DNA from: Natronosalvus amylolyticus
GTDB taxonomy: Archaea; Halobacteriota; Halobacteria; Halobacteriales; Natrialbaceae
Direction of reading: 5' to 3'
Length of the DNA: 64,000 nt
NCBI RefSeq assembly: GCF_024298845.1
Contig: NZ_CP101156.1
Coordinates: 1,426,001-1,490,000 of the forward strand
The translations under genes and the position numbers were made by a program. Below are positions 36,198 to 43,574 of the stretch, one piece after another. Numbering within the stretch: the first letter of the stretch is position 1; each line of letters starts with the position of its first letter. The notes below the pieces were generated by a model. That model ran no database searches. It saw only the letters and a list, made by a program, of their open reading frames with translations, and was not told the origin of the DNA.

Positions 36198-36224
36198 TTA
36201 GTTCGTACTCACGATCTAGATCAC
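36198..36224 (-). repeat. ychF 3'-end repeat, copy A (decayed orphan)
   Basis: Read on the minus strand these 27 bp give codons for V-I-stop-I-V-S-T-N-stop. Compared with the true ychF end, Lys AAG has become TAG, the stop is TAA instead of TGA, and the other changes are synonymous (V, S and T codons). It is the leftmost and most decayed of four copies. Confidence 0.85.
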
Positions 36225-36261
36225 CATTTCTGAGTACACACAGTGTACACAACGTATAAAT
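36225..36261 (+). promoter_or_regulatory. Conserved cassette leader A: palindrome plus TATA box
   Basis: Directly after the ychF-end repeat comes CATTTCTGAG, the perfect inverted repeat GTACAC-ACA-GTGTAC (36234-36248), and AACGTATAAA. The same block recurs at 36631 and 37077. TATAAA suggests a promoter, and the palindrome an operator for a dimeric regulator. A further inverted segment (CTTCG...CGAAG) lies downstream at about 36282-36309. Confidence 0.7.
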
Positions 36262-36359
36262 TTAATTTTGGTCTGCTTTGCTCTTCGTGGTCACTGCAGA
36301 TGCGAAGTGGTTAGTTAGAAGCGAAATATGTATTATAAGCTCAGAAATATGATAGTCTA

Positions 36360-36539
36360 ATGTGCATAAATTCCGAGAGGCAGAGCGATATTCTACTGAT
36401 GCTCTTTGCCGTACAGTTTACGATACTTATTCTACTGGTTCCGTGGTTATGGCCACTTCTTCTCTTTCCGGCACTTCTCACGCTACACATAATGAAATCT
36501 GAGTATCACCGTCGATTGAACGAAGAACAACTCCGATAA
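36360..36539 (+). CDS. Cassette 1: 59-residue membrane protein
   Basis: Reads MCINSERQSDILLMLFAVQF at the start, then one long or two closely packed hydrophobic helices (about residues 10-45) broken by PWLWP, and a charged tail (SEYHRRLNEEQLR). The tail is probably cytoplasmic. No homologue is recognised. It lies about 100 bp after leader A, within the array of genes between ychF-end repeats. Base composition is AT-richer than in the surrounding genes, suggesting transfer. Confidence 0.6.
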   Translation: MCINSERQSDILLMLFAVQFTILILLVPWLWPLLLFPALLTLHIMKSEYHRRLNEEQLR

Positions 36540-36603
36540 TTCCTCCGCCTGTCCCGATTATCACGCCCGCGTAAAACGCAGAGTCTTATTTGTTACAGTA
36601 CAA

Positions 36604-36630
36604 TCAGTTAGTAGATACGATCTTGATCAC
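36604..36630 (-). repeat. ychF 3'-end repeat, copy B (identical to the gene end)
   Basis: These 27 bp are identical to the last eight codons and stop of ychF at 37726-37752. The match continues to the left into the ychF 3' flank (TAAAACGCAGA-TCTTATTTGT), about 60 bp in all with a few differences. Confidence 0.9.
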
Positions 36631-36667
36631 CATATCTGAGTACACACAGTGTGCACAACATATAAAC
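36631..36667 (+). promoter_or_regulatory. Conserved cassette leader B: palindrome plus TATA box
   Basis: CATATCTGAG, GTACAC-ACA-GTGTGC (one mismatch to the perfect palindrome) and AACATATAAA. Nearly identical to leaders A and C, although the genes that follow are unrelated in sequence. Confidence 0.7.
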
Positions 36668-36748
36668 ACCATTTTGACCTTTGCGATCACTTTAGATGCA
36701 AACTGAACGACGAAGAGAATATACATGGCAGAATAGTATTATTAGATA

Positions 36749-36967
36749 ATGGCTGAGATAGATACTGCACTTGCCCTCAAGCAGTCAGTTGCACTTATAT
36801 TGACTTTATCAGCAGCGATAGGACTCGTCAATTATATTTTCAGTGACACCCTCGTATCTGGAATTCTATACGGATTTCTAATGGCGGTTCTTATCTTGCT
36901 CTTTTACTATTGGTCAAACATGCTCGGCAATCCCGAACATGCGGGATGGCCGTTCAATAACAAGTAG
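36749..36967 (+). CDS. Cassette 2: 72-residue membrane protein
   Basis: Two predicted membrane helices (about residues 14-32 and 36-58), then NMLGNPEHAGWPFNNK, an uncharged-to-polar tail. No known family is recognised and it does not resemble the cassette 1 or 3 proteins. It lies about 85 bp after leader B. Codon usage contains many AT-ending codons (ATA, TTA), unlike the host's core genes. Confidence 0.65.
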   Translation: MAEIDTALALKQSVALILTLSAAIGLVNYIFSDTLVSGILYGFLMAVLILLFYYWSNMLGNPEHAGWPFNNK

Positions 36968-37049
36968 TGGATAGTCAGCGCGGCCACTCTTTTCCCTGTA
37001 CTGATCGACACACCCATCTAAAACGTAGAGCCGTCCTATTAGAATATTG

Positions 37050-37076
37050 TCAGTTGGTGCTGACGATCTTGATTAC
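37050..37076 (-). repeat. ychF 3'-end repeat, copy C (synonymous variant)
   Basis: On the minus strand it encodes [11 protein letters not shown], the same peptide as ychF, but with different codons for the first V, second V, S and T (GTA, GTC, AGC, ACC). This is expected of a ychF end that evolved under selection in another lineage. Confidence 0.9.
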
Positions 37077-37113
37077 CATATCTGAGTACACACAGTGTAC
37101 ACAACGTATAAAC
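37077..37113 (+). promoter_or_regulatory. Conserved cassette leader C: palindrome plus TATA box
   Basis: CATATCTGAG, perfect GTACAC-ACA-GTGTAC and AACGTATAAA. A second inverted repeat, CTTCGC...GCGAAG, lies downstream at about 37135-37158. Position and sequence match leaders A and B. Confidence 0.7.
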
Positions 37114-37200
37114 TCGATCTTGATTTGCTTTGACCTTCGCGGTCACTACAGGTGCGAAGTGAACAACGGGTTTATATCAGACAATCTTAAACAAATAGCT

Positions 37201-37653
37201 ATGAGTCGCCTTCAGACTATCTCAGATACACTCTCTGATGAAGTTTGGCGATATGCTATCATTGCTGGTCTCGCGTCCACTCCGTTTACAATCATCCTCT
37301 ATTGGCAATCGTACCCTGACTTCAGCAACTCTTTTTCTCCTGTGTTTTTCGCAGGTTTACTCGTCGGATTCCTTGCCAATAGACGTGGGATAGAGGCGGG
37401 TCAAGTTGGGAAGCGAACTGGGCTTGTCGCTGCACTGCCGGTATTATGGCCGTTCCTTGACCTACTTGTGTTCATCTCAGGATTGAGCCAGCCACTAGGA
37501 TTCGGTGGTTTTCAAATCATGGCTGTTATTTTCATATCTGCCGCCAGTATTGGAATTTCTGTACTGGTAGGGATGGTCGGTGCGATACTCGGAGATTGGC
37601 TTACTGGAAAAATAGGTGATTATCGTCTATTGAACGGACAACTCGCTACTTAG
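37201..37653 (+). CDS. Cassette 3: 150-residue membrane protein (DUF5518-like)
   Basis: Four membrane helices are predicted: about residues 18-36, 46-62, 72-98 and 105-132. Between helices two and three is the short basic loop ANRRGIEAGQVGKRTG, and GAILGDWLTGKIGD follows helix four. The arrangement recalls the haloarchaeal DUF5518 membrane family, recognised from memory with moderate certainty. The ATG at 37201 is about 90 bp after leader C. It is followed by the ychF 3' flank, with ychF convergent. Confidence 0.7.
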   Translation: MSRLQTISDTLSDEVWRYAIIAGLASTPFTIILYWQSYPDFSNSFSPVFFAGLLVGFLANRRGIEAGQVGKRTGLVAALPVLWPFLDLLVFISGLSQPLGFGGFQIMAVIFISAASIGISVLVGMVGAILGDWLTGKIGDYRLLNGQLAT

Positions 37654-37725
37654 CGTGCTATGTGTACTACCTGTACTGATCACCGCGCCCGCCTAAAACG
37701 CAGAATCTTATTTGTCACAATATAA

Positions 37726-37752
37726 TCAGTTAGTAGATACGATCTTGATCAC
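37726..37752 (-). repeat. ychF 3'-end repeat, copy D (functional gene end)
   Basis: The intact copy, inside ych[12 protein letters not shown]. Homology with copies A-C stops exactly at the Val codon; beyond it ychF continues with Asp-Gly-Glu-Glu, while the others enter the cassette leader. Confidence 0.9.
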
Positions 37753-38904
37753 GTCTCCTTCCTCGAGTTCGTAGCTATCGCTGATCTCCCGCGAGGAGCG
37801 AGCGTCGACGGCGTGCAGATAGCCGTCGCCAATGTCGGAGTGGACGGCGTAGGCCAGATCGACCGGCGTCGACCCGTCGGGCATCAACAGCGCGTCCGGA
37901 AGAACGTTCCCGGTACCGTCGGTCCACTTCGAGGCGTCCTGCACCGGATACGCCGTCAAGTGGTCGAGTAAGTCGTACACCGCGTAGTTGAGCGCGGCCT
38001 GCACACCCGTCCCATCCCACTGGCCCATCGTCTCGGCGAGGCCCTCGAGTGCGTTTCGCTGCGCATCGCTCACGTCGCCGGTGATCTCGAGGGTGGTGTC
38101 ACCGGGGTCGTACTCGATCAGGCCGCCCTCGGCAGCCTTTCTGAGCGCGCGTTCTCCCTCGGCAGTGGTCGGAATCACGGGTTTGTCGAGTTCGAGCAGG
38201 CGGTCGACGTTTGCTTCGGGTGCAACGACGATTTTGTTCGCGGCGACGACGATTGGCTTGGTTCGCTGGCGGATCTCCGTGGCCAGCGCCTCCCGGTCCT
38301 CGTCGGTCCACTGAATCGGATCGTCGGGGTACTCGAGTCCACGCAGAATTTTGGCGACGTCGGTGGGGGAAGCACCGAAACCGGACATCATCTCCGCCAG
38401 CACGTCGTCGAGGTCGAAGTCGGGCGATCTGGATTTGCGCTCGACGCCCTCCCAGTTTCCCTCGACGATGCCGGCCAGCCACATGTCCATTTCTGCTTCG
38501 ATAAAGTCGATGTCCTCGAGCGGGTCGTGACTCCCGATATCGACGGGTTCGCCCTTCTCGTTCGTCCCTCCGGAGGCGTCGATGACGTTGATGATGACGT
38601 CGGCGTTGGTCAACTCGTCGAGGAACTGGTTGCCAAGCCCCTTCCCCTCGTGAGCCCCGGGCACGAGACCGGCCACGTCGAGCAGTTCGATAGGGACGTA
38701 GCGCTTGCCGCCGTGGCAGTCGTCGCTGGTACAGCGCTCATCGCGCTCGAGACACGGGCACTCGGTCCGAACGTAGCTGACCCCCCGATTGGCGTCGATG
38801 GTAGTGAACGGATAGTTCGCGACGTCCACGTCGGCCATCGTCGCCGCCGTATAGAAGGTGGACTTCCCGGCGTTTGGTTTGCCGGCAAGTGCAATCGAAA
38901 GCAT
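37726..38904 (-). CDS. ychF: Redox-regulated ATPase YchF (Obg-like, TGS domain)
   Basis: A 392-residue Obg-family nucleotidase associated with ribosomes and stress. G1 AGKPNAGKS (residues 7-15), G3 [20 protein letters not shown] (about 75) and the ANK G4 motif are visible, with a Cys cluster [16 protein letters not shown] (about 53-68) typical of archaeal members. The C-terminal TGS domain ends [12 protein letters not shown]. The last eight codons plus stop are repeated three times downstream, so this gene end appears to be an insertion hot spot. Confidence 0.96.
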   Translation of the reverse strand: MLSIALAGKPNAGKSTFYTAATMADVDVANYPFTTIDANRGVSYVRTECPCLERDERCTSDDCHGGKRYVPIELLDVAGLVPGAHEGKGLGNQFLDELTNADVIINVIDASGGTNEKGEPVDIGSHDPLEDIDFIEAEMDMWLAGIVEGNWEGVERKSRSPDFDLDDVLAEMMSGFGASPTDVAKILRGLEYPDDPIQWTDEDREALATEIRQRTKPIVVAANKIVVAPEANVDRLLELDKPVIPTTAEGERALRKAAEGGLIEYDPGDTTLEITGDVSDAQRNALEGLAETMGQWDGTGVQAALNYAVYDLLDHLTAYPVQDASKWTDGTGNVLPDALLMPDGSTPVDLAYAVHSDIGDGYLHAVDARSSREISDSYELEEGDVIKIVSTN

Positions 38905-38964
38905 ACCAACCGATTACCGAGGCGGGAAAACTGTCTTTCGGTTCTCGAGGTTCACACCACCGGG

Positions 38965-38980
38965 GTACTATAGTAGCCAG
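38965..38980 (+). repeat. H1 half-element (left arm only)
   Basis: TACTATAGTAGCCAG matches the H1 outer arm but no right arm follows within 100 bp. It is just beyond the 3' end of the PAC2 gene and near the ychF start. Confidence 0.5.
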
Positions 38981-38987
38981 AGCCGGG

Positions 38988-39728
38988 TTACTGATACATT
39001 CGCAACGGCTGTGCCTGCGTGCTCTCTGCTTCCCCCATCTCGCGCATTCGTCGAGCAAACGCCTCCCGTTGCTGGCGAATCTCCGCCGCACGGTCGATCA
39101 AATCTTCGACGTTGACGTCGATATCAGCGATTGGCGCGATCGTTTCCTCGATCAACACGCTCGCAGCTTTCGGGTCGGGAAACTGTGGGCTGCACTCGAC
39201 GACCAGGCCGAGCGAGTCGACCTCGAGTTCGGCGGCTCGATTGAGCAACGCCCCGGTCGGCCCACTTACAGCACCATCTTCCGGAGGGAAGTCGATACCA
39301 TTGGCCTCGAGTTGCTCGATTCCGTCCCCGGTCGCCACGCCGAAGACATCGGGACGGTCGTCCCAGTCGGTCGGCAACCCACTGAGATACAACGGCGTGG
39401 CGTCGTGCTCGAGAATCCAGCCGGTCAGGCACTCGGCCACGGTTTTGACCGCCTGTGACCCGATAGGGACGTCGCTCTGGAGGGCAAACAGGTTCGCTTC
39501 CTCGCTGACGTACAGTCTGACAGGGGGCCGGATAACACCATCACCACGGCGGTAGATTCCGATTCTCGGCAGTCCCTCACAGTGAACGCTCGCGTAGTAG
39601 TCCATCTCGAGTTGATCAATCAGGTGATCGGTGGCAATCTTTCCGACCAGACCGACGCCCGGAAACCCCTCGACGAGTGCAGGTTTCTCGAAATCGACCG
39701 ACGATTTGTGCGTACAAATACGAGACAT
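38988..39728 (-). CDS. PAC2 family protein (proteasome assembly chaperone 2-like)
   Basis: A 246-residue protein of the PAC2/PbaB group, relatives of which chaperone proteasome alpha-ring assembly or have unknown functions. PALVEGFPGVGLVGKIATDHL (about 16-36) and SGLPTDWDDRPDVFGVAT are typical. The C-terminus is a charged helix (AEIRQQREAFARRMREMGEAE). The start MSRICTHK at 39728 is supported by a TATA-like CTTTTAAGAGG about 27 bp upstream; the ATG seven codons earlier would sit inside the promoter. Confidence 0.85.
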   Translation of the reverse strand: MSRICTHKSSVDFEKPALVEGFPGVGLVGKIATDHLIDQLEMDYYASVHCEGLPRIGIYRRGDGVIRPPVRLYVSEEANLFALQSDVPIGSQAVKTVAECLTGWILEHDATPLYLSGLPTDWDDRPDVFGVATGDGIEQLEANGIDFPPEDGAVSGPTGALLNRAAELEVDSLGLVVECSPQFPDPKAASVLIEETIAPIADIDVNVEDLIDRAAEIRQQREAFARRMREMGEAESTQAQPLRMYQ

Positions 39729-39854
39729 ACGGGGGATGACTCGCGCCATCCTCTTAAAAGGGGGTTGCCTCTGGGAGGTGGCTGCCCAGTGCGGGCAGTG
39801 TTGTGAGCGGACGCTTCGAAACCCACAAACGACCGGCCCGCAAACGAGGGTGCA

Positions 39855-40766
39855 ATGGAGCCTCTCGAGCGGTACCGACCAATTATCGACGATTTCGAGG
39901 CGTTTCGAGCGGCGTGTGATCGACCGCTCGGGATTGCCGCGCGCGTCAACACGATCAAAGCCGACATCGACCGAGCTATGGCTGCCCTGGCTGAAGACGG
40001 GATTCCCGTCGAGCAGGCCGACTGGAATCCACGAGTGTTGCGCCTCGAGACGAACGCACCGGGTTCGACGTGGGCCTCCTTTCACGGGTTCATCCACACG
40101 CAAGAGGAGGTCTCGGCCGTCCCGCCGGTCGTTCTCGACCCCGAACCGGGCGACCGCGTCTTCGACGCGTGTGCGGCCCCCGGCGGAAAAGCCACGCAAC
40201 TGGCGGCACTTCTCGACGACCGTGGCACCGTCGTCGCCAACGATAACAATCTCGGACGGCTTTCGGCACTCAGATTCAACGCCGAACGTCTCGGCGCGAC
40301 CTCACTCGCAGTGACCAACCAGGACGCCAGAAACTTCTCGTTCAATCCCCTCGCGTTCGACGCCTTCGATCACGCCCTCGTGGACGCACCCTGTTCCTGT
40401 GAAGGAACGATTCGGAAGAATCCGACGACGCTCGAGCAGTGGACCGAAGACCACGTCCACTCCGTCGCCGGTATCCAGAAAGGGATCCTCAAGCGCGCAG
40501 TACAGGCGACAAAGCCGGGGGGTACCGTCGTCTACTCGACGTGTACCTTCGCGCCCGAGGAGAACGAAGCCGTCGTCCAGCACGCCCTCGACACGACGGA
40601 CTGTCGCCTTCTGGACATCGATATCGGCCTCGAGTCGGTACCCGGCATCACCGAATGGCAAGACGACACGTACGACGAAAGCCTCGAGAAGGCGATCAGA
40701 ATCTACCCACACCACAACGACACCGGTGGGTTCTTCGTCGCGAAACTGGAGGTGGGGTCGGCATGA
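39855..40766 (+). CDS. RsmB/NOP-family RNA (cytosine-C5) methyltransferase
   Basis: A 303-residue SAM-dependent enzyme methylating cytosine C5 in tRNA or rRNA (NOL1/NOP2/Sun family). SAM motif I is VFDACAAPGGKATQLAALLDD (about residues 100-120). The two family cysteines are in VDAPCSCEG and YSTCTFAPEENE. The protein lacks the PUA domain found in some relatives; the small gene overlapping its 3' end by 4 bp may supply that function. Confidence 0.93.
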   Translation: MEPLERYRPIIDDFEAFRAACDRPLGIAARVNTIKADIDRAMAALAEDGIPVEQADWNPRVLRLETNAPGSTWASFHGFIHTQEEVSAVPPVVLDPEPGDRVFDACAAPGGKATQLAALLDDRGTVVANDNNLGRLSALRFNAERLGATSLAVTNQDARNFSFNPLAFDAFDHALVDAPCSCEGTIRKNPTTLEQWTEDHVHSVAGIQKGILKRAVQATKPGGTVVYSTCTFAPEENEAVVQHALDTTDCRLLDIDIGLESVPGITEWQDDTYDESLEKAIRIYPHHNDTGGFFVAKLEVGSA

Positions 40767-41290
40767 GTGGCGGTGACTCGAGCGACGGCGAATCGAACGT
40801 CGGCCAGCGATTCGACAGGCTTCCGGCGACGGCGAGCGAGCGCGTCGTGGCGGGGCGGGCAACCAGAGCCGAAGTCCTCGAGTACTTCGAAGACCGATTT
40901 GCGATTCCAGCCGAGACGTTCGACTGCTTCACCTTCTGGGAGAAAGGCGCGGGCAAAATCTGGATTTTCAGCGGAGAGAGTCCGTCGCCCGCACCGATCG
41001 AAGCTATCGGTATGACCTGCCTGCGAACGCGACAGGAACACTGGAAGCCGACGACCGATTTCGTCCAGCGCTTTGGCAGGCACGCAGACGCCTGCGTTAT
41101 CGACCTCGAGCGTGAGGCCGCCCGACGGTTCGCAGGTGGCGAGGACCAGTCCCTCGAGTGGGACGGGGACTGGGGATACCTGATCGTCGCCCACGAAATC
41201 GCCGGCGAGCGTGAACCGATTGGCGTCGGCCTCTACCTCCACGGCGAGTTGCGATCGACGGTGCCGAAAGGACGACAACGGGAACTGTAG
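40763..41290 (+). CDS. Small partner protein of the RNA methyltransferase (DUF7122-like)
   Basis: A 175-residue protein that overlaps the methyltransferase stop by 4 bp (ATGA). It contains EDRFAIPAETFDCFTFWEKGAGKIWIF (about 36-62), GMTCLRTRQEHWKPTTDFVQRF and GYLIVAHEIAGEREPIGVGLYL. This resembles the C-terminal pre-PUA/PUA-like segment of NOL1/NOP2/Sun proteins, as if the methyltransferase had been split into two coupled genes. The DUF7122 name is from recall. Confidence 0.75.
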   Translation: MSGGDSSDGESNVGQRFDRLPATASERVVAGRATRAEVLEYFEDRFAIPAETFDCFTFWEKGAGKIWIFSGESPSPAPIEAIGMTCLRTRQEHWKPTTDFVQRFGRHADACVIDLEREAARRFAGGEDQSLEWDGDWGYLIVAHEIAGEREPIGVGLYLHGELRSTVPKGRQREL

Positions 41291-41635
41291 GCGTCACTTG
41301 AGAAAGCGGTTGAACGAATACCGAGGCTCGGGTACAAATTAAATAGTGAATGGCTTAAACAACCATACCAATGGAAATCACCACAGTCATGTACAATATC
41401 TCTGTGTCAGTGCGTATCCATCCGGTAGAGAAGGCAGAAGGTTACACGGACACTGCGTAAATCAATTCGTTGCACTCACACCCACAGTAGCCAGTGAAGG
41501 TCATTTCACACCACCTGGCAAGCAGGCGTCGCAGTCGGTGTGTCAATCGTTTCACTGGCTACTATAGTGATCTCCCAGGCCACTGGAGACCTCATCCGCC
41601 ACAACACGTAAGCAACTCGCCTCGCATCCTCGAGT
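41291..41635. other. Intergenic region with an H1 hairpin
   Basis: About 345 bp. The only clear content is the H1 copy d (41484-41568). The part before it (41340-41480) is AT-richer and holds a plus-strand open frame (41346-41567) that runs into the hairpin and has no protein-like features. Confidence 0.5.
41484..41568. repeat. H1 dispersed hairpin element, copy d
   Basis: ACAGTAGCCAGTGAAGGTCA at the left and GTTTCACTGGCTACTATAGT at the right form the outer stem. The inner GTGTGTCAAT and TTTCACACC segments partly pair, and the centre holds GGCAAGCAGGCGTCGC. Confidence 0.75.
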
Positions 41636-42472
41636 ATGGAGCGGATGCCACTCGGCGTGTCGCGATTCGACGAGATGATCGGTGGCGGCGCACCGGCCGG
41701 AAGCGTCGTCGTTGCCGCGAGCGAAGCAGGTGCGGGTGGCCGCGAATTCTGTTACACGGCCACGGCGATGAACGGACTCGCCGAGGCCGACAGCGATCTA
41801 TTCGAGTTCTACTACGGAGAGACGAGATCGAACGTCACCCTCCCCCACGAAGTCCACTACGTGACCTTTACCAGCGAACCGGCTGCCATCGTCGACGAGA
41901 TGCGATTCGTCCTCGAGGACGACCTCGTGGATTCAGGCACCAACCCCGTCGCGTTTGCCGACCTCTCGAGGGAGTTCTTCCAGATGACCCCCGTCCCGAC
42001 CGAGTGGTACAACGAACAGAAAACGAACATCACCTCCCTCGGCACCGATACGACCCGACAGAGTGTCCTCGAGGCGCTCGGAGACTACTTGAGTGCCAAC
42101 GCGGCTGGAAATCTGGTTGTCATCGACTCGGTAAGCGACTTGCTCGTCGCCGCAGAAGCCGAGTTCGGTCGAGCAAACCTCGCCATGTTACTCAAGGGAC
42201 TCAAACGGGCGACCTATCGCTGGGGCGGGCTCATGCTCTTGCTCGTCAACGTCGATGTTCTCGACCGCCGGCAACTCGGTCGCATCAAAGAGGCCGCCGA
42301 CGGCACCCTGCTTTTCGAGTGGGAAAGCGGCGGCTCCGAGCGCGACCGCACCCTCGTCGTCGAGGAGTTCAGAGGCGTGCTCTCGCGTCTCGAGAAAGAG
42401 AACATCGTTCGCTTCGAGACGGAAATCCGGGACAGCGGATTCGACATCAGCAACGTCCGAAAGATCCGGTGA
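41636..42472 (+). CDS. RecA/KaiC-like protein with a degenerate Walker A motif
   Basis: A 278-residue protein with a RecA-fold pattern: PLGVSRFDEMIGGGAPAGSVVVAAS at the N-terminus, GNLVVIDSVSDLL at Walker B (about 160-172) and the C-terminal VEEFRGVLSRLEKENIVRFE. The P-loop reads ASEAGAGGREF in place of GxxGxGKT/S, so the lysine and Ser/Thr are missing and ATP hydrolysis is unlikely. Haloarchaeal relatives are annotated as HTR-like or RAD55 family proteins with regulatory roles; the function here is unknown. It is monocistronic. Confidence 0.8.
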   Translation: MERMPLGVSRFDEMIGGGAPAGSVVVAASEAGAGGREFCYTATAMNGLAEADSDLFEFYYGETRSNVTLPHEVHYVTFTSEPAAIVDEMRFVLEDDLVDSGTNPVAFADLSREFFQMTPVPTEWYNEQKTNITSLGTDTTRQSVLEALGDYLSANAAGNLVVIDSVSDLLVAAEAEFGRANLAMLLKGLKRATYRWGGLMLLLVNVDVLDRRQLGRIKEAADGTLLFEWESGGSERDRTLVVEEFRGVLSRLEKENIVRFETEIRDSGFDISNVRKIR

Positions 42473-42653
42473 CTCCCGTACTCGAAATGGGGGACTGAGC
42501 CGCACTCGAGACAACTGACAGCCGAGTGTCGCCAACGGACCCTGACTCGAACTACGGTATCACCGACGGTCAGGCCACTGGTCGTTCAGTGGGTTCGAGA
42601 ACCGCCGGAAACCGCCACAATCACTAAGAGTACATCGTCCTAATACCGATTCG

Positions 42654-43574
42654 ATGGCAAGTGAGGAGCAAGAGCAACACCAGGTTTCGGTTAGCCTCCC
42701 ACCCGAAGTGGGGACGTGGCTCGAGGACGAAGCCGACCGGCACGACCTGAGCGACGGGCAGTTATGTCGACAGCTCCTCACCACAGTCAAAACCGCCGCC
42801 ACCAACGGCGACTTCGAACCCGCCGATGTGGCACGTGTTGAAGCGCTCCGGGCCGACCTCGAGGCACAACGCCAAGAGTTCATCGACCACGTCGAGGACG
42901 TTCGCGAGCGCACTATCGAAATCAAACGTGAGACGGACGAAAAAGCCCCGAAAGACCACTCGCACGAGGAGTTCGCACAGACTGCGGAGATCACCGCGCT
43001 CGAGGAACGGATCGTCGCGCTCGAGGCTGCCCGCGAGGACTTCGAAGCTGGGCTCGAGGCACTCGAAACAACGGTCGATTCGGGATTCGAGAACTTCGAG
43101 TCGATTCTCGAGCACCTCTTCGAGACCACAGACGACCTCGAGGACAAGTCGACGCTGCTTGCCACTGCGGTGCTCGACCTCCGAGAGAAACGCGACACCC
43201 TTGCCGTACAGGAGCGCCGACGGTCGGAGGTCGACCAGCTCAAACTCGCCGCCAACCAGCTCGGCGTTCGAACCGCAACGTGCGAGGCATGCTCGGCAGC
43301 AGTCGACATCGCACTGTTGACCGAACCGGCGTGTCCGCACTGCCAGAGTTCCATCGCCGACGTCTCCAAGAAAACCTCATTTTTCGGCACCCATACCCTC
43401 GAGGTTGGCGACCCACCGGCGCTTCCCGATCACGCAGCCGACGCGGTTTCGACGACGGGCGGTGAGGAACTGTTCGACTCCGTCGCCGCCGTTTCGACCG
43501 AAGGAACCGGCCAGTCAGACCACGACGACGACGCCTTCTCCAAAGGGCAAACAGAGACGGATTCCGATGAGTAA
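42654..43574 (+). CDS. Coiled-coil protein with N-terminal CopG-like segment and zinc ribbon
   Basis: A 306-residue protein. Residues 10-45 (QVSVSLPPEVGTWLEDEADR) resemble a ribbon-helix-helix DNA-binding segment. A long coiled coil spans about 60-200 (Glu/Leu heptads). CEACSAAVDIALLTEPACPHC (about 208-228) is a four-Cys zinc ribbon with an unusually long spacer. The last 80 residues are acidic and disordered. No family is recognised with confidence. It overlaps the next gene by 8 bp, so the two work as a unit; a DNA-linked structural or regulatory role is speculation. Confidence 0.7.
   Translation: MASEEQEQHQVSVSLPPEVGTWLEDEADRHDLSDGQLCRQLLTTVKTAATNGDFEPADVARVEALRADLEAQRQEFIDHVEDVRERTIEIKRETDEKAPKDHSHEEFAQTAEITALEERIVALEAAREDFEAGLEALETTVDSGFENFESILEHLFETTDDLEDKSTLLATAVLDLREKRDTLAVQERRRSEVDQLKLAANQLGVRTATCEACSAAVDIALLTEPACPHCQSSIADVSKKTSFFGTHTLEVGDPPALPDHAADAVSTTGGEELFDSVAAVSTEGTGQSDHDDDAFSKGQTETDSDE

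Noticed and set aside
36180-37680. Array as a provirus or a conventional integrative element
   Set aside because: No integrase, replication, capsid or toxin gene is found; the content is only small membrane proteins, each with its own repeat and leader.
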